NCBI RefSeq assembly: GCF_002753895.1
Contig: NZ_NJER01000001.1
Coordinates: 682,001-746,000, forward strand
DNA: 64,000 bases
Direction: 5' to 3'
Source of the DNA: Halobacteriovorax sp. JY17
Lineage (GTDB): Bacteria; Bdellovibrionota; Bacteriovoracia; Bacteriovoracales; Bacteriovoracaceae
Shown here: in pieces, positions 35,539 to 44,716 of the stretch
Numbering within the stretch: the stretch's first letter is position 1
Layout: the number at the start of each line of letters is the position of its first letter
The notes under the pieces: generated by a model
The model's database searches: none
What the model was told of the DNA's origin: nothing
The model's input: the letters and a program-made list of their open reading frames with translations, nothing else
Translations under genes and position numbers: made by a program

Positions 35539-36730
35539 TGAGCTTTTCCCCTAACGTATATTTTAAAGCGACTTTAAATGAATCCCTCTTTGAGAGAAGG
35601 TCACTCTTTAATATGAGTATATTTTGTAATTTTAATTCCGACTGAAGAAGCTCAAGATAGCTAGAGTTTCCAAGACCGTAGGACTTAGAAGTAATCGCTC
35701 TAGAATTCTTTGCAAATTTAATCATCTTAGAGTTTAAAATAAAGAGATCTTTTTCAGCCTTACTTATTTCATACTTTAAGATTTCGGAATCTCTATTTTT
35801 CTTTTTCTCATAATTTTCAAATTCTTTCTTCGCTGTATACTTTTCAAAAACAGCACTTCCTTTCTTGGAATACTTATCTCCAGAAAATGGAAGTGGAAAG
35901 CTCACCGAGGCCCCAACAAAATCTCCCCGCCCATCGATATCAGATCTCTTAGTATAACCTAGAGAGAAGGTAATATCGGGAATATAGTCTTTATTAGCAG
36001 CGGAGAGAGCGAGATCCTTTGCTTGAACCTTAGATTGTAGAGAGAGTTCCTTAAAGTCTTTACTCTCTTTGTTCTCTTTATTCAAAATATGCCAAGGGAT
36101 TGTTCCTTCTTTAATTCGTGAGAACTTTTCTCCTAAGAGATACTTAAGACCATTTTTAATTTTTAAGAGTTCAAACTCTCTACTATTTAATTGAATCTCA
36201 ACTTCAGACTTTCTTATTTGAATTTCTAGAATAGCTTGTTGAGAAGTTTTACCATTCACATAGAGCTTCTTACTTACTTTAAGAATCTTTTCTAACCAGA
36301 GAAGATTTTCTTTTAAGATTTCTCTTTCTTCATTTGTCTTTCTCTTTAAAATAAGAATCTCCCAAAGAGACCTTGTAAGCCTTCTTTTTAAGTCCCCCGC
36401 TTCGAACTCATAGGATTTAGAAAGCTCTCTAAAAGAGTCTTCAATTACTCCATACTTATTTGTAAGAGATATTTTTTGAGATATACCAAACTCAACTCCT
36501 GTCATAGGAGTTTCATCTCTCTTTAAAGAGTCTTTTGGAAAATTCTTCGCGGCGACCTTAAACATGGGATCACCCCATGATCCCTTTGAAGCGCCTACCT
36601 CTTTCGTAGAGTTTGACATCCCTATTATAGATTCCACACTTGAGTGCGAGCTTAGGATCTCTACCGCTTCATTAAAAGTGAGCGCAAAGGAATTCAGAGA
36701 TAGCATCAATAAAAAACAAATTTTCAACAT
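35531..36730 (-). CDS. TolC-family outer-membrane efflux protein
   Basis: About 399 residues when started at ATG 36730, which gives the signal peptide MLKICFLLMLSLNSFA; an earlier in-frame ATG (36802) would put a hydrophilic tail in front of it. The body is long amphipathic helices with two internally similar halves, the CusC/CzcC-like TolC pattern (VKYLLGEK-like GLKYLLGEKFSRI; LGYTKRSDIDGRGDFVGASVSFPLPF). First gene of the metal efflux operon. Confidence 0.85.
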   Translation of the reverse strand: MLKICFLLMLSLNSFALTFNEAVEILSSHSSVESIIGMSNSTKEVGASKGSWGDPMFKVAAKNFPKDSLKRDETPMTGVEFGISQKISLTNKYGVIEDSFRELSKSYEFEAGDLKRRLTRSLWEILILKRKTNEEREILKENLLWLEKILKVSKKLYVNGKTSQQAILEIQIRKSEVEIQLNSREFELLKIKNGLKYLLGEKFSRIKEGTIPWHILNKENKESKDFKELSLQSKVQAKDLALSAANKDYIPDITFSLGYTKRSDIDGRGDFVGASVSFPLPFSGDKYSKKGSAVFEKYTAKKEFENYEKKKNRDSEILKYEISKAEKDLFILNSKMIKFAKNSRAITSKSYGLGNSSYLELLQSELKLQNILILKSDLLSKRDSFKVALKYTLGEKLSE

Positions 36731-36800
36731 AGTAAATTTCTCAAGAGGGTTACTTAAGTACATATACTGGATAATACGAGAGCAAAGAGGTTTTTGTGAC

Positions 36801-36825
36801 AAAGGGAGGAAGAAATCCTCCCTTT
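36801..36825 (-). terminator. Hairpin after the leftward subtilase gene
   Basis: Perfect 10-base stem AAAGGGAGGA / TCCTCCCTTT with loop AGAAA. It sits 14 bases after the stop of the subtilase gene and before the metal operon; the minus-strand T run is only moderate. Confidence 0.65.
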
Positions 36826-36838
36826 TGTATGTAACTTA

Positions 36839-38179
36839 TTAGAATTTAAACATTGAAGGTAGCGGAAGAACAAATGCCTCTCCCATTGAAGGAAGTGACT
36901 TAAGATTTCCGTCTACAATAACGTCTGCAACTTGCTCTCTTGAAGTAGAGATTGAGTCTTCAACACTTCTTGTATTTGAAAGAATTCCGGCCTGAACAGC
37001 ACGCCCTGTATTTACAAGACCACCAGTTACAACTTTATCAGTTAGGTAGTTCTTGTAATCAACAGTTCCCATGATGATCTTCTTAATATCAACAGGAGCA
37101 AGTGATGGGTTAGCATCTTTTACTCTCGCAGCGATATTTGCAACATATGGTGCCGCTTGTGAAGTTCCAGAAACTTTAACATACTCATCACCTGGAGCCG
37201 TAGAAAGAATTCCTACACCAGGAGCTGCAACATCAACCATTCCCTTTCCGTAGTTAGAAAAAGGAGCGATAGCAAGTCTTCCCATTGTTGCGGCAACAGA
37301 AATAACATTATCAGATTGAATATTTGTTGGAGAAGTTGGGAACTTGTCATTATCAAGTCCGTCGTTACCAGCAGCAAAGACGAATAGAGTATTTGGAGCA
37401 GCTTCAACTAATCTAGCGTTCTCTCTAACAGCAGCCTCTAGAAAAACAATACTTAACTCATGATTAAGCTCAGGAGTTGGGTCTTTTCTAAAGAGAGTCT
37501 TATAAAGCATTGCTGTGATTTGCATGGCCTGTGGATAACCAGTTCCAAACGATCCGTTAGCTACGTCGGCCTTATGTCCGTCTACATAGTAACCAATCTC
37601 TTCCATCATTGCCGCTTGTTGATTCGCAAGAAGCTCTAGACCTTTCTTAAACATTTTAAGAGCAAAACTATCTTTCTTAGAAATCTTATCTTGTCCCGGA
37701 AGCTTCACTTCAGTTGGGATAAGTTTTACTGCAAGAATTTTTGCTTGATCAGCTTTCTTTGCAGCGATACCAGCAACGTGAGTTCCATGCATGAAGTTAC
37801 CGTAAATAGAAATTCTCTTGATAAAAGCTTCATCTTTAACAATTTCTCTTGCCCACTGCTTTTCTTCTTCAGTCGCAGTTCCTCTCATACTTTTCTCTTG
37901 AACAACAAAGAATTTTCTGATGTCTTCGTTTAGAGTTCCAAGATATTTGTAATCAATAATTTGGTTATTACTTTCAGCGAAGTTCCAACCATTGATATCA
38001 TCTTGATAACCATTTCTATCTTCATCTCTATTATTATTTGGGATTTCAACAGAATTGATCCATGCTTTTGGAGCAAGCTCTTTGTGCTTTAGATCTGTAC
38101 CAGAATCGATAATGGCAACAGTCGAAGCTAATGTACTAAATGAAAATAAAAGACCGAGTCCTAGGGCCATTTTCTTCAT
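36839..38179 (-). CDS. Secreted subtilisin-like serine protease without propeptide
   Basis: 446 residues. Signal peptide ends at about residue 18 (FSFSTLA-STVAI) and the catalytic Asp25 (AIIDSGTDL) comes only about six residues later, so there is no room for an I9-type propeptide. His131 (HGTHVAG), the oxyanion FAAGNDG and the Ser of GTSQAAP complete the triad. A Ca-binding-like NRDEDRNGYQDD stretch follows Asp25. Over 100 residues are inserted between Asp and His (EKSMRGTATEEEKQWA region). A roughly 70-residue C-terminal extension is without known motif. Likely exported to periplasm or medium; folding aid unknown. Confidence 0.9.
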   Translation of the reverse strand: MKKMALGLGLLFSFSTLASTVAIIDSGTDLKHKELAPKAWINSVEIPNNNRDEDRNGYQDDINGWNFAESNNQIIDYKYLGTLNEDIRKFFVVQEKSMRGTATEEEKQWAREIVKDEAFIKRISIYGNFMHGTHVAGIAAKKADQAKILAVKLIPTEVKLPGQDKISKKDSFALKMFKKGLELLANQQAAMMEEIGYYVDGHKADVANGSFGTGYPQAMQITAMLYKTLFRKDPTPELNHELSIVFLEAAVRENARLVEAAPNTLFVFAAGNDGLDNDKFPTSPTNIQSDNVISVAATMGRLAIAPFSNYGKGMVDVAAPGVGILSTAPGDEYVKVSGTSQAAPYVANIAARVKDANPSLAPVDIKKIIMGTVDYKNYLTDKVVTGGLVNTGRAVQAGILSNTRSVEDSISTSREQVADVIVDGNLKSLPSMGEAFVLPLPSMFKF

Positions 38180-38318
38180 GGGAACCTCCTATGGGAACAT
38201 ATAATTATCCGTCTATAGATAACTTGAAATAAATAAATTTAACGTTAATATTATTGAAAATAAACAAGTTAGAGTCTTGTTAAAAAACCTTTCATTTGCT
38301 GTCATATAGGGAGAATTC

Positions 38319-39266
38319 ATGCGTATTTTCATTACAAAACCAATTTTAGAGGACGCAACTCTCATGCTGCAAAGCGAAGGTCACCATGTAATCGTCCATC
38401 ACGGCGACTCTCCTCTTACAACTGAAGAACTCTATCTAGAGGCCAAAGCTTCTGACGCACTTATAACAATGCTTAGTGACAAAATCGATCGCGACTTTCT
38501 AAGCGCCAATCAGCATTTGAAAGTCATTTCCAATTACGCTGTTGGATATAATAATATTGATGTGAGTGCGGCCACTGAGTTTGGAATTAAAATTGGCAAC
38601 ACACCAGATGTTCTTACTGAGGCCACCGCTGATCTCGCCCTCTCACTCCTTTTAGATGTTTCGAGAAAAATCACTGAGTCCATGCGCTCAATTGAAAGTG
38701 GAAATTGGAAAGGCTGGGAGCCACTAGGTTTTATTGGACAGAGTATGCGTGGAAAAACTCTTGGTATCTTTGGCGCAGGAAGGATCGGGCAATGTTTCGC
38801 AGAGACTTGCAATAAGGCCTTTGGAATGGAGATTCTCTACTGCTCTAGAAGTGAGAAGCCAGACTTTCAAGGGCAGAGAGTGAGCCTTGAAGAACTTCTC
38901 TCTAAGAGTGATGTCATAAGTATCCACTGTGACTTAAATAGTGAAACAGAGGATCTTTTTAACTTTGAAGCTTTTAAGAAAATGAAAGAGAGCGCTATTT
39001 TTATTAATACCGCCAGAGGACAAGTTCATAATGAAGAAGATCTAGAGAAGGCCATTAGGGAGAGAGTCATTTGGGGTGCAGGCCTAGATGTCACAAATCC
39101 CGAACCCATGAGTAAGGATTCTCCACTTCTTGGCCTAGAGAATGTGGTTATAACCCCACATATTGGTTCGGCCACCCAAATTGCCAGATCTCAAATGAGC
39201 AAGCTAGTGGCAACAAATATACTCAATGGACTAAATGGGGACAAACTTACCGCAGGAATTAACTAA
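38319..39266 (+). CDS. D-2-hydroxyacid dehydrogenase (glyoxylate/hydroxypyruvate reductase type)
   Basis: 315 residues of the D-isomer-specific family: nucleotide motif LGIFGAGRIGQ, catalytic Arg in NTARGQ, Glu in LDVTNPEP and His in TPHIGSAT. Reduces a 2-keto acid with NAD(P)H; glyoxylate or hydroxypyruvate are commonest for this subgroup (GYNNIDVSAATEFGI, NTPDVLTEATADLA). Single gene with GGGAG site. Confidence 0.9.
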   Translation: MRIFITKPILEDATLMLQSEGHHVIVHHGDSPLTTEELYLEAKASDALITMLSDKIDRDFLSANQHLKVISNYAVGYNNIDVSAATEFGIKIGNTPDVLTEATADLALSLLLDVSRKITESMRSIESGNWKGWEPLGFIGQSMRGKTLGIFGAGRIGQCFAETCNKAFGMEILYCSRSEKPDFQGQRVSLEELLSKSDVISIHCDLNSETEDLFNFEAFKKMKESAIFINTARGQVHNEEDLEKAIRERVIWGAGLDVTNPEPMSKDSPLLGLENVVITPHIGSATQIARSQMSKLVATNILNGLNGDKLTAGIN

Positions 39267-39393
39267 CTTTTAGACAGTTATTAGTCCAAATTACAATAAC
39301 TTAAGGAAAAACCAAATCTTTAGAAAATATATAGGTTGAAATGTCTCACAAAGGAATAAAATATATTTATTATCAATAGAAAGTGAGGCAAGT

Positions 39394-40077
39394 ATGATGA
39401 AATCTAAAATTCTAATCGTTGATGACAGTGAGGACATCAGAGTTTTAGTTCAAAAAATTCTTGGTGATAAGTATATTCTCGCTATGGCAGAAAATAGTGA
39501 AGAGGCCTTAACGAAGGCGGTAGAATTTGCGCCTGAGCTAATACTCTTAGATATTATGATGCCAGATACCAGTGGTTACGAAATATGTAGCCAATTAAAA
39601 TCTAGGGACGAACTAAAGAATACACCTATTATTTTTCTCTCTTCTAAGACTGGAAGCAATAGTCGCGTAACTGGCTATAAGCTTGGGGCCATTCAATATA
39701 TAGAAAAACCTTTTGAAGCGGAAGAGCTTAAAGAAGTTGTAAATTCTGTTCTTAAAAATATTTCTAGAACAGATCAAAATGAAATTCAAAATTACGAAGA
39801 CATCACTCTCAATATTCCATCACAGGAAGTTGTAGTCATTGGGGAGAGAGTTCATTTTACAAGCAGTGAATTTAAAATCATTCATTTGCTTTTAAAGAAT
39901 ACTAATCGAGTTCTAAGCCGAGAGAAAATATTAAATCATATTGCTCCAGGGAATTTCTCGGCCAACGATCGCATGATTGACACTTATATTTCAGCGCTAC
40001 GAAGAAAGATTAAGAAGTCCAACTTTCAGATTAAGTCTGTCTACGGCGAAGGATATAAGATCATCGCAGCTGCATAA
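39394..40077 (+). CDS. OmpR-family response regulator
   Basis: 227 residues: receiver domain with acidic pair DDSED, phosphoacceptor Asp in LILLDIMMPD, Thr/Ser in IIFLSSKT and Lys in YIEKPF, followed by a winged-helix DNA-binding domain (HFTSSEFKIIHLLL, NRVLSREKIL, MIDTYISALRRKIKK). No histidine kinase gene is adjacent, so it is an orphan here. A second receiver protein follows after 85 bases. Confidence 0.92.
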   Translation: MMKSKILIVDDSEDIRVLVQKILGDKYILAMAENSEEALTKAVEFAPELILLDIMMPDTSGYEICSQLKSRDELKNTPIIFLSSKTGSNSRVTGYKLGAIQYIEKPFEAEELKEVVNSVLKNISRTDQNEIQNYEDITLNIPSQEVVVIGERVHFTSSEFKIIHLLLKNTNRVLSREKILNHIAPGNFSANDRMIDTYISALRRKIKKSNFQIKSVYGEGYKIIAAA

Positions 40078-40162
40078 ATGATGAATAGAAATTCATTTTT
40101 GGTTCACATTTCTGCATGGGTATTACGCTTTAATAGTATTAATGCTTCTAAAGGGAGTTGTT

Positions 40163-40819
40163 ATGCTTGGCAAAAATGTTGTTCTCATTGATGATTGTTT
40201 AGACTACACTGCGGTTCTTAAAAAGAATTTAGAAAGAGAAGGGTTTAAAATTAAGTCTTTCAAGCACCCTGTCGCTGGCCTTGACTACGTAAAAGAAAAT
40301 TACGCAGAAGTAGATCTCATTCTCCTAGACCTTATGATGCCCGAGCTGAGTGGCCTCGAATTTCTTTCAGCACTAAAAGAAAGTAAGAATAAATCCCTCT
40401 TTAAATTTAAGATCTGCGTCCTGAGTGATAAGCACGATCTCTTAGAAATTGAAACATCATTTAAACTAGGGGCCAACGAATATTTTTTAAAATCGGAGAA
40501 TATAGAAATTCTTGTCGAGAGAATTTATGAATTTATGGAAATTACAAAACACCCTGTCCCCGATCAAGATAAAGAATTTATCTCTCTTTTAGAAATTACA
40601 AATATCATTCATGACTTTCAAGTCGTGGAGTTCGATGAAAATAACGTCATCCTCTACTCCAGAGAAGAGCTGCCGATCCACTCCACCATTCAAATCAATT
40701 CAGAGAAGTTAAAGAAGTATAAACAAACCAATATGCCCATCAACTGCATTGTCGACAATTGTGAAATCTTAGACGAAAGAGTTCTAATCACTTGCCAATA
40801 CTTAGACCAAGCAGCATAA
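40163..40819 (+). CDS. Response-regulator receiver protein with unassigned C-terminal domain
   Basis: 218 residues from ATG 40163, chosen because GGGAG precedes it; a frame from 40142 adds seven residues. Receiver domain: VVLIDDCLDY, Asp in LILLDLMMPELS, CVLSDK and FLKSEN (Lys). The C-terminal about 85 residues (after KHPVPDQDKEF) are beta-rich, possibly PilZ-like, but key PilZ RxxxR is not seen. It is likely a signal-output partner of the OmpR-type regulator just upstream. Confidence 0.8.
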   Translation: MLGKNVVLIDDCLDYTAVLKKNLEREGFKIKSFKHPVAGLDYVKENYAEVDLILLDLMMPELSGLEFLSALKESKNKSLFKFKICVLSDKHDLLEIETSFKLGANEYFLKSENIEILVERIYEFMEITKHPVPDQDKEFISLLEITNIIHDFQVVEFDENNVILYSREELPIHSTIQINSEKLKKYKQTNMPINCIVDNCEILDERVLITCQYLDQAA

Positions 40820-40927
40820 GTTACTGAAATCTTGTATTGTAATTTTAACATTCTCCCAAACTCCCCTTTCCTATGTGTGAAAAATTTCATAGTATTATCA
40901 AAAGTATTTATTCACATGGGAGATCAA

Positions 40928-41560
40928 ATGAAACAATTACTATTATTAGTAACACTACTAGGACTTACAGCTTGTAATGACTTAGATGGAACGTTTAAAG
41001 CACAGAAAGACCTAGTTTTTAAAACAAAGAAGAGTTTATTTTCTAGTAAATATGTAAGCGTAAAAGTTCCTGCTAGAGAGTATAAAGCAGAGTTTAACTT
41101 CACGGGCTTTGAGAACTTAAAGATTGATCTATCAGGAATTGATAAGACAATTAAGATTAAACTTCCAGATAATTTAAATATCAATGAAAGAGACGATGAG
41201 TTCTATATTCAAGGTTCTGATGTAAAGCAAATCTATGACTTTGATGGAAGAATTAAAACTGATTACACTCGCGGAGAAACTCGTAGAGAAAGAGAAACTT
41301 GTTCTTACACAAGATACGAACCAAGATGTAGAACAGTTTGTCACATCAATGGAAGAGGACATGAAGTTTGTAGATCAGAGTGTTCACAAGTTCCTGTAAC
41401 GTACTGGGGAAATAGAAGAGTTGAGTACTATCTATCAACTAGAAATACTCAGATGAGACTTAAAGTATTAGAGCCATCAACTTCTGAAACTGTAGGTCAA
41501 TTTCAAGGTAATGATGTAAGCACTAGTAGAGTTGTTACTTTCGAAACACAATGTAGATAA
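40928..41560 (+). CDS. Cys-rich lipoprotein of unknown function
   Basis: 210 residues when started at ATG 40928 (GGGAG six bases upstream), giving a canonical lipoprotein signal MKQLLLLVTLLGLTAC; a longer frame from 40832 is without support. The middle is beta-rich (LKIDLSGIDKTIKIKLPD) and the C-terminal part has a Cys/Arg cluster with six cysteines (ETCSYTRYEPRCRTVCHIN, VCRSECSQ), presumably disulfide-bonded. Membrane lipoprotein; no known family. Confidence 0.75.
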   Translation: MKQLLLLVTLLGLTACNDLDGTFKAQKDLVFKTKKSLFSSKYVSVKVPAREYKAEFNFTGFENLKIDLSGIDKTIKIKLPDNLNINERDDEFYIQGSDVKQIYDFDGRIKTDYTRGETRRERETCSYTRYEPRCRTVCHINGRGHEVCRSECSQVPVTYWGNRRVEYYLSTRNTQMRLKVLEPSTSETVGQFQGNDVSTSRVVTFETQCR

Positions 41561-41570
41561 TATTTTTCTT

Positions 41571-41603
41571 CTGAAGTTAGCAGTTGCTAGCTTCAGAATT
41601 TTT
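41571..41603 (+). terminator. Terminator of the lipoprotein gene, overlapping the end of the opposing subtilase
   Basis: CTGAAGTTAGC (41571-41581) pairs with GCTAGCTTCAG (41586-41596), one G-T pair, loop AGTT, then AATTTTT. On the other strand the same bases code the last residues (SEASNC) of the subtilase gene. Confidence 0.75.
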
Positions 41604-43112
41604 CTTCTTTAAAGTTCTAAGAGCTACCAAAATAAAACCAAGCATAAGAAATAATGATCCGCCACCTGAACTCGTCGTATCCTTTCTATCTTTATAGATC
41701 ACGCTTCCACAAATCCCTCCAGAATCAGTTGATGTAGTAAGAGTTGGACCTGAACTTACAGGAGCCGTTCCCGCACTTGCATCTTCATCATCTTCAAAAG
41801 TTGAATCAGGGCTTTCCGCCGCGGCCAATTGAATAGATCTCCAAGCAAGAGCAATTCCAGTTCCACACTTATCTTCATCACATCCACTAGACCACGGAAA
41901 AGATTTTGCGGCCTCTTTCACAAGGGCCATAAGCTGATCAGGATAAAGTCCAGGATTCACTCCCTTCATAAGAGAGACAATGCCTGCCACATGGGGAGCG
42001 GCCATACTTGTTCCACTCTGATAGACGTAACTCTCACTTGAAGGAGTTGTACTTCCCGCGTTTCCAAGACTTATAACGCTCGACCCATTTCCCCCTCCTG
42101 GGGCGGAGACGTCGACAATTTTCCCGTAGTTTGAAAATGAACTTCTATAACCATTCTGTGTGCTTGACCCTACAACTAAGACCCCCTGACAATTTGCAGG
42201 AGTAAAGTCAGTGGTATCTAGGTTCGCACTACTATTTCCAGCGGCCACCACAACAACTGCCCCTCTTGCCTTGGCCTGATTAATTGCATCTTGCATATAA
42301 GCACTGCAAGGACCTGTTCCACCAAGAGAGAGATTAATAACTGAGGCAGGGTTTGCATTGGTAGGCGCTCCACTTACTGCAACACCTGCCGCCCATTTAA
42401 CGGCGTCGGCAATATCTGAAGTGTAACCACCGCACTTTCCAAGAGCGCGCACAGGAAGAATCTTTGCGTTCCAATTTACGCCCGCAACTCCTTTAGAGTT
42501 ATTACTCTGAGCTGCGATTATTCCCGCCACATGAGTTCCATGCCATGAAGAATTTCTTGTAGAGCCTTGATAGCAAGAGTCTCCGTAAGCAATCCAATCT
42601 CCCGGATCGCTTGGGTCACTATCTCTTCCGTCTCCGTCATTAGCAAAAGAGTTATCACTAATCATATCGTAACCAGGAAGTATTTTAGAATTAATATCAC
42701 TATGACTAACGATTCCAGTATCAACAACTGCTACAACTGTTGAGCTACTGCCTTTATAACTATCCCAAGCTTCAAAGGCCTCAATACCTCCGTCGCTATT
42801 TCCAAGTGCCCACTGTTCAGAAAGTCTTGTATCATTAGATGTTGATGTAATATCTATTTCTTGAGTATTCATAAGAGTATCAACCTCTACATACTCAACT
42901 AGAGATGAGTTCTTTAACGCCTCATACTCCTCTTTCATCTTCTTTCTATCTTTGAAATTTTTCTTAACGAATCTAGAACTCGATTTAAAGTTCTCTGTTT
43001 GAATGAACGGTTTGTACTTAATGATAAGTCTATTCTTGGCGCTCGCTTCAATTGTAAAAATACAGGCCAAGACGCCAAGAATTAACTTAGGGGTAGAGTC
43101 TCTCACAATCAT
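41577..43112 (-). CDS. Secreted subtilisin-like protease with GlyGly-CTERM-like tail
   Basis: 511 residues: signal sequence (to about 25), an I9-like propeptide region, catalytic Asp131 (VVAVVDTGI), His191 (HGTHVAG), Asn in VVAAGNSS and Ser369 (GTSMAAP). After a Ser/Thr/Asp linker the C-terminus has GGG, a hydrophobic helix (SLFLMLGFILVAL) and a basic cluster RTLKKK, the layout of rhombosortase/GlyGly-CTERM-type sorting tails. It probably passes through type II secretion and is cleaved near the GG. A sigma54-like promoter lies 60-80 bases upstream (43174-43190). Unusually, six residues, ending in Cys, follow the basic cluster. Confidence 0.92.
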   Translation of the reverse strand: MIVRDSTPKLILGVLACIFTIEASAKNRLIIKYKPFIQTENFKSSSRFVKKNFKDRKKMKEEYEALKNSSLVEYVEVDTLMNTQEIDITSTSNDTRLSEQWALGNSDGGIEAFEAWDSYKGSSSTVVAVVDTGIVSHSDINSKILPGYDMISDNSFANDGDGRDSDPSDPGDWIAYGDSCYQGSTRNSSWHGTHVAGIIAAQSNNSKGVAGVNWNAKILPVRALGKCGGYTSDIADAVKWAAGVAVSGAPTNANPASVINLSLGGTGPCSAYMQDAINQAKARGAVVVVAAGNSSANLDTTDFTPANCQGVLVVGSSTQNGYRSSFSNYGKIVDVSAPGGGNGSSVISLGNAGSTTPSSESYVYQSGTSMAAPHVAGIVSLMKGVNPGLYPDQLMALVKEAAKSFPWSSGCDEDKCGTGIALAWRSIQLAAAESPDSTFEDDEDASAGTAPVSSGPTLTTSTDSGGICGSVIYKDRKDTTSSGGGSLFLMLGFILVALRTLKKKNSEASNC

Positions 43113-43173
43113 CTTCCTTGATGAATATTAATCTCGTTCTCACAGCTCCCATCCTAGAAGCTACTCCTATATA

Positions 43174-43190
43174 AGCATTATCTGTGCCAG
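43174..43190 (-). promoter_or_regulatory. Putative sigma54 promoter of the GlyGly-CTERM subtilase
   Basis: Minus strand reads TGGCACAGATAATGCT: full TGGCAC at -24 and ATGCT at -12, GG and GC ten bases apart; only one base departs from the core consensus. It is about 60 bases before the start codon. Confidence 0.65.
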
Positions 43191-43238
43191 ATTTTGGAAC
43201 ATACTTTCAACTAGATAAACCTCGCAAAACACCCCTAG

Positions 43239-43322
43239 TGTCAAAATAGATGGTGGTTTTTTGACGCATATACCCGACAAGAGTTGTCCGTACAATAAAC
43301 AAGAAAACCAGTTTATTCTTGT
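43239..43322. promoter_or_regulatory. Cluster of three dyads upstream of the sigma54-like promoter
   Basis: GTCAAAA (43239-43245)/TTTTGAC (43258-43264), GACAA (43276-43280)/TTGTC (43284-43288), and ACAAGAA (43299-43305)/TTCTTGT (43316-43322). They sit 50-135 bases above the leftward -24 box, where activator sites are expected, and also 50-140 bases before the rightward symporter start. Which gene they serve is undecided. Confidence 0.35.
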
Positions 43323-43375
43323 AACAAATTCAAAAGTTAATACACTTATATAAATAACTTTATTTAGGAAAAAAT

Positions 43376-44716
43376 ATGAATTGGGCAATTCTTCTTACCT
43401 TCTCAGGCATTATGTATTTCATTTCACCAAGACTTAAGCCTGGAAATCGTCTCGCACAATTCTTTAGTGGAAAAGAAGAGAATGGTTCTGAAATTGGTTT
43501 AAAAACCCTTACGTCATCTCTACTTATCTCATGGATTTTTGCTAAGTCCATTTACAATTCAGCAAGCCTTGGGGCCTCTTTCTCTATGGTAGGAGGTATT
43601 GCCTATGCAACCTATTGGCTCTCTTTTATAGTGGCCGGTTTTACAATTTATAGACTAAAGACAGCGGGCTTTAATAGTATTCATGAATTTTTAAATACCA
43701 AGTTTGGAAAAGGCGCGACTTGGCTCTTCTCTTTTATTCTTGTCTTTAGACTCTGGAATGAGATCTGGTCTAACACAATGGTAGTTGGTCAATTCTTTGG
43801 TCCAAATGGTTCGGGGTCTTTTATCGCGGCGACTTGGGTAACAACCGCACTAGTTCTTCTCTATTCTTTAAAGTCTGGCCTTAGAAGCAGTATTCTCACT
43901 GATGTTATTCAGATGACTCTTACAACTTTTCTCGTCCTTCTTCTTCTAGGATTTATTCTCCCGAAGACAGATCTTCCGATGGCCTTAAGTAATACTCACT
44001 GGTCTTTAAGCGGTGGAGTGGATTTAATCCTCGTGGCCTTCATTCAAATTTGGAGTTACCCGTTTCACGATCCAGTAATGACTGATAGAGGTTTTATTAC
44101 TGATAAGAAAAAGATGCTTAAAGGATTTATCCTCTCAGGGATTCTAGGTTTTATTTTTATTTTTATTTTTAGCTTCATTGGTATTTACTTTAAGACTGCG
44201 GGCCTTGAAGGAAATGTCATCATTGAAACGGCCAAGAGTTTTGGACTGCCGCTTGTTATCATCATGAACGTCATTATGCTCAGTAGTGCCAGCTCTACAA
44301 TTGATTCAACCTTTACTTCAATTGGAAAACTTGTCTCTATCGATTTATTTTCAAAAATTAAAATGGACAAAATTCTTCTTGCAAGAATTTCAATGATCAC
44401 ACTAGCAATTCTTGGAAATATTATGATTCACGCCGGTCCCTCTATTTTGAGTGCAACAACAGTTAGTGGAACGATGGTCATCGGACTTGCTCCAGTATTT
44501 ATCTTCTCTTCTTGGAAGAGAGCAGGCAAGGCCTCCTACTACGGGAGTGTGCTCGTTGGAATAATCTTTGGTTTCATGCTAGCGACGAAATCAATTAGTG
44601 GATCAGTAGGAGCAGGAAAGTACGGAGTTCTACTCTATACTAATATCCTAGGAACAATTATCTCATTTGGTCTCTTTATTCTCTTGGCGTACCTAGTGCC
44701 AAGAAGAGAAAGATAA
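43376..44716 (+). CDS. Sodium:solute symporter (SSS) family transporter
   Basis: 446 residues with about 12-13 hydrophobic helices. SSS features: early unwound helix region with Ser-rich ISWIFAKSIYNSASLG, YSLKSGLRSSILTDVIQM (typical GGLKAV.TD.IQ region), and SSASSTIDSTFTSIGKLVSID (Na2-site Ser/Thr helix). Imports an unidentified organic solute with Na+. Ribosome site AGGAAAAAA. The next gene starts at the base after its stop codon. Confidence 0.85.
   Translation: MNWAILLTFSGIMYFISPRLKPGNRLAQFFSGKEENGSEIGLKTLTSSLLISWIFAKSIYNSASLGASFSMVGGIAYATYWLSFIVAGFTIYRLKTAGFNSIHEFLNTKFGKGATWLFSFILVFRLWNEIWSNTMVVGQFFGPNGSGSFIAATWVTTALVLLYSLKSGLRSSILTDVIQMTLTTFLVLLLLGFILPKTDLPMALSNTHWSLSGGVDLILVAFIQIWSYPFHDPVMTDRGFITDKKKMLKGFILSGILGFIFIFIFSFIGIYFKTAGLEGNVIIETAKSFGLPLVIIMNVIMLSSASSTIDSTFTSIGKLVSIDLFSKIKMDKILLARISMITLAILGNIMIHAGPSILSATTVSGTMVIGLAPVFIFSSWKRAGKASYYGSVLVGIIFGFMLATKSISGSVGAGKYGVLLYTNILGTIISFGLFILLAYLVPRRER

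Noticed and set aside
40100-40116. TTGGTTCACATTTCTGCAT as a fifth sigma54 promoter before the receiver-protein gene
   Set aside because: GG and GC are 11 bases apart, and the -24 box lacks CAC; spacing is critical for sigma54.
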